Origin: Phycisphaerae bacterium
GTDB taxonomy: Bacteria > Planctomycetota > Phycisphaerae > Phycisphaerales > SM1A02
NCBI GenBank assembly: GCA_002722935.1
Contig: PBMX01000024.1
Span: 1-37,502, forward strand
Reading direction: 5' to 3'
DNA: 37,502 nucleotides
Both the position numbers and the translations under genes were made by a program. This document shows, piece by piece, positions 31,525-37,502 of the stretch; position 1 is the first letter of the stretch, and each line of letters starts with the position of its first letter. A model generated the notes under the pieces. It made no database searches and was not told the DNA's origin. It was given only the letters and a program-made list of their open reading frames with translations.

Positions 31525-33567
31525 TCAGTCGTCGGCCTCCTGCTCTTCCTGCAGGTAGGTATGCGGTCGGTACAACCAGCCGACCGGCACGAAGAGAATC
31601 GCGGTCCCCAGCATCACCCATGTGAAGAACCAGAAGTAACCGGCTCCCGACAGCGTTTCGCCTCCACCGACATCCCAACGGACGGAATGGGAAAAGGCGT
31701 CATCGGTATCCAGGTCCACTGCTCCACCGTCGCTGTTCTTCGATGGATCCGAAGTCTCCATGCCGAGTTCAGCCTTGCGACGCTCCAACCATGTCTGCTG
31801 GGGGTGTGCCCATGACAGCAGGTCGGATGAACCGGAACGGGCCGCATCCTCGGTCTTCTGTTCAGAGGTGCGCGAGGTCACTTCGACCTCCGCCCGGATG
31901 TCGAACTGGCTCTGCCATGTTGCATCGGGTCCTTCACTTGCAACGATGAATGAAACCCTGTTCTTCAACAGGTAACGCAGCGGGTTCCCCCACGGGTCGT
32001 CGATGTCGCCGATGAGTTCGGACCCGTCACTCGTCAAGGGCAGTCGCCCATTCGCGGTCCAGTAGCTGCCGATGCGATCGATGGCATCCTCGATGCTGGA
32101 GGCCTCCTCGCCGATGAACCCCGTCATCGTGCCGGTCGGAGCGAAGCCGAGACGGATGTCGTCATCTCCACCGAGAACACCGTCTACACCGGCAAGATCG
32201 AGTGCGAAGTTGCCGCCGGAGAGTTCGGTGTACCCGAGTCCATGGTTCGCGGATTCACCGGCCCGATCGACGGTTTCACCCTGCTCCGCCGCCGAGGCGA
32301 AGCCCGCCGCGACGATCTTCGCATGCTCGGCCTTCGAATCGACGAGAATCACGCTGTTGACGCCGGCGGTGAAGATGTTCCCCAGCGAGACACTCATCAG
32401 GAAGAGCGCCATGATCAGGGATTTCATCGTTCGTGGAGCCTGGGTATAGGAGAACTCCAGGCAGGTGATGGAGACCATGACCTCCGAGGCGGTGAGAATC
32501 GCATAGGCCGCGATCTGCCACCCGATGCTCGGTCGTTGTCCCGCATCGACCCATTCCTGCACCATGGAAACCATGGAGAAGCCGATCACCATGATGAAGA
32601 GGCCGATCGCGATCTTGCGTATCGGCGTCAGGGGGAAGACCTTGTTGATCGCCGGGTAGATCAGGTAGGTGAAGAGAGGGATGTAGATCAGGATCATGAT
32701 CGGGTTGACCGCCTGGATCTGTGACGAGAGCCAGGTGACGCCAAGCCAGTCGCGATCGAGATCCTCCGCCTGGAGGACCCAGGAGGAGCCGGTCTGATCG
32801 AAGAGCGCCCAGAAGACGGCGACGAATACGTAGATGATCCCGAGTTTCAGGATGGCGCTGATGCCCTTCCAACTGAAGGTCTCCTTGAACCACTTCAGTC
32901 CACCGGGTGGCACATGGATGAACTTCTTCCTCCCGCACCAGAACAGGAAAGTAGCGATCACCATGAGTACCCCGGGCACTCCGAAGGCCAGGTGGGGCCC
33001 GTACCACTCGAGGAACCATGGAGTCATGAGGGTCGACAGGAAGGCCCCGACGTTGATCGAGAAATAGAACCAGCCGAAGACCTTGCTCAGCAGGTGTCCG
33101 TTCGTCTTGCCGAACTGGTCACCGACGTGCGCAGACACACAGGGCTTGATTCCGCCTGACCCCAGCGCGATGAGTCCAAGGCCCAGGAAGAGCATCCAGC
33201 CGGGATTGATCCCCTCGCCCATTCCCATGAAGGCCAGGGCACCATGACCCAGGCAGTAGACGATGCTCAGTCCGATGATCGTCCGGTACTTGCCGAAGAT
33301 GATGTCACTGAGAAGCGCCCCGAAGATCGGCGTGAAATAGACGGCGGACGTGAAGCCGTGGTAGTTGGCGATGGCCTCCGCCTCCGGCATCGGCTCGTTG
33401 CTGACCGCCCCCGGAAGAAGGAACAGGTAGCTGGTCATGAAGATCGTCAGGATGCCCTTCATCCCGTAGAAGGAGAATCGCTCTGCCGCCTCGTTGCCGA
33501 TGATGTACGGAATGCCGCCGGGCATTCGCTTGGTGGAAATCGGCGCGGTTGCGTACTTGGCTGCCAT
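31525..33567 (-). CDS. POT-family proton-coupled peptide transporter with inserted GspG-like domain
   Basis: POT (PTR2) proteins import di- and tripeptides with protons. The protein is 680 aa, against about 450-520 for bacterial relatives. The start is ATG 33567 with AAGGAG 6 bases upstream. The N-terminal NEAAERFSFYGMKG holds the ExxER proton-coupling motif; the ALGSGGIKPCVSAHVGDQF and FYFSINVGAF blocks are POT signatures. After the penultimate membrane segment (ends near V406-D410), about 230 residues are inserted before the last one (about 643-666). Within the insert, IEDAIDRIGSYWTANGRLPL ... DDPWGNPLRY (D524-P529) and VASEGPD match the GspG/pseudopilin C-terminal domain. POT topology places this insert in the periplasm. 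A hydrophilic linker follows it. Confidence 0.88.
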   Translation of the reverse strand: MAAKYATAPISTKRMPGGIPYIIGNEAAERFSFYGMKGILTIFMTSYLFLLPGAVSNEPMPEAEAIANYHGFTSAVYFTPIFGALLSDIIFGKYRTIIGLSIVYCLGHGALAFMGMGEGINPGWMLFLGLGLIALGSGGIKPCVSAHVGDQFGKTNGHLLSKVFGWFYFSINVGAFLSTLMTPWFLEWYGPHLAFGVPGVLMVIATFLFWCGRKKFIHVPPGGLKWFKETFSWKGISAILKLGIIYVFVAVFWALFDQTGSSWVLQAEDLDRDWLGVTWLSSQIQAVNPIMILIYIPLFTYLIYPAINKVFPLTPIRKIAIGLFIMVIGFSMVSMVQEWVDAGQRPSIGWQIAAYAILTASEVMVSITCLEFSYTQAPRTMKSLIMALFLMSVSLGNIFTAGVNSVILVDSKAEHAKIVAAGFASAAEQGETVDRAGESANHGLGYTELSGGNFALDLAGVDGVLGGDDDIRLGFAPTGTMTGFIGEEASSIEDAIDRIGSYWTANGRLPLTSDGSELIGDIDDPWGNPLRYLLKNRVSFIVASEGPDATWQSQFDIRAEVEVTSRTSEQKTEDAARSGSSDLLSWAHPQQTWLERRKAELGMETSDPSKNSDGGAVDLDTDDAFSHSVRWDVGGGETLSGAGYFWFFTWVMLGTAILFVPVGWLYRPHTYLQEEQEADD

Positions 33568-33643
33568 GGATCACTCCTTCATGAGGGGAGGACAGATTGT
33601 GGTCGCTTCTGGCCTCCCGTCAAGTTTCCCCACGATCCGGGCC

Positions 33644-36031
33644 TCAGGACCCCAGTGGAGGCAGGACCTTGATGGGGACCTGCTCCGTCCTGGGCATCAG
33701 GCAGGTGCGGTCGTTGCAGGACTGCCAGGTGATGCTCATGCGACCACTGCGACCGATGTCGCCCGTTCGCGTCAGCGTGATCGGAATCTCCACCCTGCCC
33801 TCATAGACGTTGACCGGCCCGTCAGGGCCGTTGAAGGCGTGCCCATGGGGATAGGCTGCCTGGACCTGCAGGCCCGGTGTCAGGCTCATGATCTCAAGGG
33901 CCACGTTGAACTCGTCCTGCTGAACATGGGCGTTGACGTGCCATCCCTTGTCGATCTCCAGGACGAGGGTCACCGTGGCCGACTCTCCTACGGCGAGGCG
34001 GACCTGCCGATCCGCTGAGGAAAGAGCGACATGCGACCCGGGCTTCTTCGTCGCACCTCCTCCACCCTTGCCGAGCAGGGTCGGATGCGAGCGTTCGAGT
34101 CGATGCAGCCCCTGGACCGAATGGATCGCGCTGCGAGGAGCCTGGACGATGTCGGCACTGACTGCATCCAGGGCCGCCACCGCGTCCTCGCCCCAGTTCT
34201 TCCGACCAGTCCGCTCGTAGAGTTCGATCATGTTGTTGATCATGACGGCGTTGGCGCTGGGCATCGCCCCGTCGTAGAAGGAACGACCTCGAACGAAGAG
34301 GTCCTCCTGGTCGGCCAGAGTTTCATACCAGCCACCGCCCGACTCGTTCCAGAATCGCTCGCGGGCCTGTTGAGCGAGCGTCGCCGCCTGGTCGAGGTAC
34401 CTGCTGTCTCCCGTGGCCTGCTCCAGGCGAAGCAGTCCCCTGATCATGTAGGCGTAGTCCTCGAGGAAGGCGTTGATGCGTGCATCATCACCTCGCCTGG
34501 TGCGAAGCAGTCCACCCTGCCGCGTCCACATGCTGGACATGACGTCATCCGCCGCCTTCGTGGCCGCTTCGACGTATCGCTGCTCCTGGAGTATCCGACC
34601 CGCATCGGCCATGCCACCGATCATCAGCCCATTCCATCCCGTGATGACCTTGTCATCGAGGCCGGGTTGATCACGCCGATCACGGGTTGCAAGGAGAGCG
34701 GCGTTGACGGCCTGCCATTTCCGATGGAGGTCCTTGCCGCTCATCCCGAGTCGCTTGGCCGTGTCCTCGGGTTTTTCCGAGAGGAAGAGTACGTTGCTCG
34801 GAGCTTCGGCCGGATGGTGTGGGTCCTGGAAGTTCGTACCCTTGTTCAGGCCGTAGACCTCGAGCGTGAACTCCACCTCCTCGCCCAGCCCTGCAGCTTC
34901 AAGGGAGGAGCGGATCTCCTCCGGGGTCCAGAGGTAGCTCTCCCCCTCCCTGGCATTGGATTCGGCATCCAGGGCCGAGTAGAAGGCTCCGTCAGGACTC
35001 GTCATTTCTCGAAGAACCCAGTCGAGGGTCTCTGCCGCAACGGCGCCGTACCAGGCATCCCCGGTCTTTTCGAAGGCGTCGGCATAGACCGATGCGAGCA
35101 TCGCATTGTCGTAGAGCATCTTCTCGAAATGCGGCACGAGCCACTGCTCATCCGTGCTGTAACGATGGAATCCTCCGCCAACCTGGTCGTACATGCCACC
35201 CATGGCCATGCGATCGAGAGTGTGCGTGACCGCCTGGCGCGCCGGGGAGAGATCCCAGGCCGAGGTGAGCAGGAACTCGTGCAGTACGGGCATCGGGAAC
35301 TTCGGCCCCTTCTTGTCGAAACCCGCGTGGGTCCGGTCATAGGTTGCGACGAGTTGCGAGATGGCCGCATCCACCTCGCTCCGACCGATCGGGACGGCGT
35401 CGGCCCTGGCCGACATCACCTCGGTCACCTTGGCGGAAACACTGTCAGCCTGCGTATAGACGGCATCCCGCTGCTCGGTCCAGAACTGGTGGATGCTCTC
35501 GAGCATTCGTGGGAAACCCGGTCGCCCCAGGCTGTCGGTCGGGGGGAAGTAGGTGCCGCCGAAGAATGGCTCCAGCGTGTCGGGTGTCAGCCAGACCGAC
35601 AGGGGCCATCCCCCCTGGCCCGTCATGACCTGGACGGCCGTCATGTAGATGTCATCCACATCAGGTCGTTCCTCGCGATCGACCTTCACGCAGACGAAGT
35701 AGGAGTTCATCAAGTCCGCGATCTGCTCGTTCTCGAAACTCTGGCGTTCCATGACGTGGCACCAGTAGCAGGTCGAGTACCCGATGCTCAGGAAGATGGG
35801 CTTGCCTTCCGCCCTGGCACGCTCGAAAGCGGCGTCACCCCAGGGATACCAGTCAACGGGATTGTGGGCATGCTGGAGGAGGTAGGGACTTGTTTCATGC
35901 ACCAGTTCATTCGTGAACCGGGCTTCGGGGGCGGGCGAATCGTCGTTCAAGGCGGATGCTCCACAGACGGGAACCGTCGAAAGTACAAGTGCCAACACCG
36001 GCGCAACAGGCATGGTTGAGTTGGAGTTCAT
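33644..36031 (-). CDS. exported DUF255/thioredoxin-like protein (YyaL/SSP411 type) with C-terminal DsbD-alpha-like domain
   Basis: The protein is 795 aa. A signal peptide ([19 protein letters not shown]) precedes the DUF255 thioredoxin-like domain: [24 protein letters not shown], the redox site C88-Y-W-C91-H, then [13 protein letters not shown] and [13 protein letters not shown] long alpha/alpha-barrel-like region resembling N-acylglucosamine 2-epimerase folds follows ([17 protein letters not shown]). The last 130 or so residues are a beta-sandwich like the N-terminal domain of DsbD ([10 protein letters not shown] ... [12 protein letters not shown] ... [12 protein letters not shown]), with C772 and C777. 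YyaL-type proteins are usually cytosolic without this tail. A periplasmic thiol-redox role is inferred. The gap to the POT gene (33568-33643) holds only that gene's SD. Confidence 0.86.
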   Translation of the reverse strand: MNSNSTMPVAPVLALVLSTVPVCGASALNDDSPAPEARFTNELVHETSPYLLQHAHNPVDWYPWGDAAFERARAEGKPIFLSIGYSTCYWCHVMERQSFENEQIADLMNSYFVCVKVDREERPDVDDIYMTAVQVMTGQGGWPLSVWLTPDTLEPFFGGTYFPPTDSLGRPGFPRMLESIHQFWTEQRDAVYTQADSVSAKVTEVMSARADAVPIGRSEVDAAISQLVATYDRTHAGFDKKGPKFPMPVLHEFLLTSAWDLSPARQAVTHTLDRMAMGGMYDQVGGGFHRYSTDEQWLVPHFEKMLYDNAMLASVYADAFEKTGDAWYGAVAAETLDWVLREMTSPDGAFYSALDAESNAREGESYLWTPEEIRSSLEAAGLGEEVEFTLEVYGLNKGTNFQDPHHPAEAPSNVLFLSEKPEDTAKRLGMSGKDLHRKWQAVNAALLATRDRRDQPGLDDKVITGWNGLMIGGMADAGRILQEQRYVEAATKAADDVMSSMWTRQGGLLRTRRGDDARINAFLEDYAYMIRGLLRLEQATGDSRYLDQAATLAQQARERFWNESGGGWYETLADQEDLFVRGRSFYDGAMPSANAVMINNMIELYERTGRKNWGEDAVAALDAVSADIVQAPRSAIHSVQGLHRLERSHPTLLGKGGGGATKKPGSHVALSSADRQVRLAVGESATVTLVLEIDKGWHVNAHVQQDEFNVALEIMSLTPGLQVQAAYPHGHAFNGPDGPVNVYEGRVEIPITLTRTGDIGRSGRMSITWQSCNDRTCLMPRTEQVPIKVLPPLGS

Positions 36032-36075
36032 TCCACCATGCTAACCCACCATTCTCCACGAGGAGACCCCACGGG

Positions 36076-36109
36076 CCGGACAGGCCTCCCTGCAGGGACT
36101 CCTGGCCGG
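36076..36109. repeat. 34-bp imperfect palindrome in a divergent promoter region
   Basis: CCGGACAGG (36076-36084) pairs with CCTGGCCGG (36101-36109) with one mismatch. The centre, TCCCTGCAGGGA (36087-36098), is a perfect palindrome on the same axis. In total 14 of 17 pairs match. It lies between the divergent starts at 36031 and 36162 and could be an operator or a cruciform. The rest of this 130-base gap shows only the SD (GGAG, 36151-36154) of the next gene. Confidence 0.45.
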
Positions 36110-36161
36110 TTCCTCGGGAGACTCCATCCATCACGCCGATAGAACACGCTGGAGATTCGGC

Positions 36162-36962
36162 GTGAACCCGGTACTCATCGAACAACTCGTCATGTATGGA
36201 GTGGCCCTGCTTGCGGGGCTGGTCCTCTGGGGCATGGGCGGCCGCCTGCTGAGGCCCGCCCTGGGCCTCGTGGGCGTCGTCATCGGCGGCGCCATCGGGT
36301 GGATCTGCTGGTCACTCGTCGAGAACCTCGTTCCGCTCTGGGCCCTGGTGGGTGGGACCGCCCTTCTCATCGGCTGCATCGGGATGCTCGTCTACAGGCT
36401 CCTGCTTGCGGGCCTGCTGTCACTGCTGCTTGCCATCGGGTGCATGGTCGGGGCCTGGTGTTTCATGGATCAGGGTGAACTGACTCCCGTACCGCTGGCG
36501 ACGCTTTCCGAAATCGTCGCCGGGGCTTCGGTTCTTGAGCAGGTCACTCCAGCATTTTCGGATTCATCCTCGTCGACTTCCATGGCATCCGCCCTTGCGA
36601 ATCACGCCGATGCCGTGCGTACCGAGATCCTCGACCGGGTGGGAATACTCCACGCCGCATGGCTCCTGCTCTCGCCACTTGGGCAGTTGGTCGTGATCGG
36701 CAGCATCATCGGGGGCCTGTTCTCGGGACTGCTCCTGGCCACCTTCACCCCACGCTTCTCGGCCATCTTCCTGACCGCCTCGCTTGGAAGCCTCCTCATC
36801 CTCGGAACGCTTGTCCGCGTCGTGACGATGACCGGTGCCTCACTGACGGATGCCATCCTCACCTGGACCCCCCTGCCACTGGTGCTTTGGGCAGCCCTCG
36901 CTTTCATCGGCATGTGTATTCAATTCACGATGCAGGCCAGGCGAGGTGCAGAGGCCGACTAG
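36162..36962 (+). CDS. polytopic membrane protein of unknown function
   Basis: The 266-aa protein starts at GTG 36162, with GGAG 7 bases upstream. Three or four hydrophobic segments in the first 105 residues, some Gly-rich (ALLAGLVLWGMGGRLL; LGLVGVVIGGAIGWICW; LIGCIGMLVYRLLLAGLL), are followed by a polar loop (EQVTPAFSDSSSSTSMASAL). Three more segments close the protein (VVIGSIIGGLFSGLLLA; FLTASLGSLLILGTLV; PLVLWAALAFIGMCIQF). The Gly-rich paired helices recall DUF4203/TMEM198-like proteins, but this is only a resemblance. Its TAG stop overlaps the nuoN stop by 3-4 bases at CTAG. Confidence 0.65.
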   Translation: MNPVLIEQLVMYGVALLAGLVLWGMGGRLLRPALGLVGVVIGGAIGWICWSLVENLVPLWALVGGTALLIGCIGMLVYRLLLAGLLSLLLAIGCMVGAWCFMDQGELTPVPLATLSEIVAGASVLEQVTPAFSDSSSSTSMASALANHADAVRTEILDRVGILHAAWLLLSPLGQLVVIGSIIGGLFSGLLLATFTPRFSAIFLTASLGSLLILGTLVRVVTMTGASLTDAILTWTPLPLVLWAALAFIGMCIQFTMQARRGAEAD

Positions 36963-37502
36963 GACGATATGTCCGTCACCGCGTAGAGGAGGCCGAGGAT
37001 GATCGGAAGGATGATCAGCATCCCGGCCAGGACGAGGGCCGCCAGCCGTGGCCATGGTGAGTCGATGCGCTCGACCGCGTCACTCCGTTCATTCCTGTCC
37101 GCCATGAGAGGCAGCCCGACCAGACGCAGGTAGTACCAGGCGCTGATCGCGCTGTTGATGGCTGCGACAAGCACGAGTACGAGTCGCCCTGATGCGATAC
37201 CGGCGATGAAGAGTGCCAACTTGCCCCAGAATCCAAGCAGCGGCGGGAAGCCCAGCAGCGACCCGGCCGAGATCGCCATGGCCGTCGCAGACCATGGGTG
37301 CTTGTGTCGCAGGCCTGCCAGGTCCTCGACGGACTCGATTTCGACTCCGCCACGTTGAAGGCTCGACAACACCGCGAAGGACGCCGTATTCCCGAGCCCG
37401 TAGATGAGCAGGTACAGCATGACGGCGTTGAAACCGGCTCCCGGCCCGGCGATGATCCCGATGAGCAGGTAGCCGCTGTGCGCGATCGAGGAACAGGCGA
37501 GC
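36959..37502 (-). CDS. nuoN: NADH-quinone oxidoreductase subunit N, C-terminal part (5' end cut by window)
   Basis: NuoN is a proton-pumping, antiporter-like membrane subunit of respiratory complex I. The frame is open to the right edge; residues before the ATG at 37420 read LACSSIAHSGYLLIGIIAG, which is the conserved SSIAH-GY segment of NuoN, so the gene is 5'-truncated by the window. The visible part, about 180 residues, includes LLGFPPLLGFWGKLALFIAG and the last two membrane helices (SAISAWYYLRL; LAALVLAGMLIILPIILGLL). NuoM and NuoL share some of these motifs; the short C-terminus and the position of the GFWGK block favour NuoN. Other nuo genes would be expected to the right. Confidence 0.88.
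   Translation of the reverse strand, partial: LACSSIAHSGYLLIGIIAGPGAGFNAVMLYLLIYGLGNTASFAVLSSLQRGGVEIESVEDLAGLRHKHPWSATAMAISAGSLLGFPPLLGFWGKLALFIAGIASGRLVLVLVAAINSAISAWYYLRLVGLPLMADRNERSDAVERIDSPWPRLAALVLAGMLIILPIILGLLYAVTDISS

Noticed and set aside
34031-36019. 662-codon open frame opposite the DUF255 gene
   Set aside because: It is a shadow of a gene whose DUF255 and DsbD-like motifs are clear; the opposite frame has no recognisable domain.
1-37502. CRISPR arrays, tRNA or rRNA genes, insertion sequences, prophage
   Set aside because: No regularly spaced repeats, tRNA-like cloverleaf with T-loop, transposase or phage gene was recognised on either strand.

Overview
The window is 37.5 kb of GC-rich bacterial chromosome. 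It is densely packed, with short signal-peptide and lipoprotein genes, a two-membrane type II secretion system (T2SS), an alpha2-type glycyl-tRNA synthetase, a B12-dependent methionine synthase and a NuoN fragment. The mix fits a free-living, aerobic, probably marine Planctomycetota of the Phycisphaerae kind. That assignment is inferred from gene style only; no rRNA or tRNA gene is present to test it.

Layout. 1-6.2 kb: the C-terminal part of a multi-S1-domain RNA-binding protein, a convergent uncharacterised gene, pdxA, and a glyS / BNR-like exported protein / FAD oxidoreductase run joined by 4-base overlaps. 6.2-9.7 kb: metH on the minus strand. 9.9-13.1 kb: an exported LolA-like protein with an in-frame run of 12 C, followed by an ABC-2 exporter pair. 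13.0-15.0 kb (minus): an MFS transporter and a heme oxygenase, divergent from a lone CoA-transferase subunit A gene. 15.8-31.5 kb: a structured leader, an exported helical protein and a long T2SS operon in the order E-F-G-H-I-J-K-L-M-C-D, ending with a lipoprotein. 31.5-36.0 kb (minus): a POT-family peptide transporter and an exported thioredoxin/DUF255 protein. 36.2-37.5 kb: a small membrane protein converging on a 5'-truncated nuoN.

How the genes fit together. The T2SS set would assemble an inner-membrane platform (E, F, L, M, C), a pseudopilus (G-K) and an outer-membrane secretin (D). The prepilin peptidase (GspO) is not in the window. The gspM-like gene carries an in-frame TGA about two thirds of the way along, yet coding continues in the same frame to a stop that overlaps gspC. 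Next to the operon, the POT transporter carries about 230 extra residues between its last two membrane segments, and this insert contains a GspG-like DPWGNP motif. An attractive but untested reading is a link between secreted hydrolases and peptide uptake.

No CRISPR array, IS element, prophage, tRNA or rRNA was seen. No gap between genes exceeds about 210 bases. Several convergent gene pairs have stop codons that touch or overlap, so the genome appears highly compacted.
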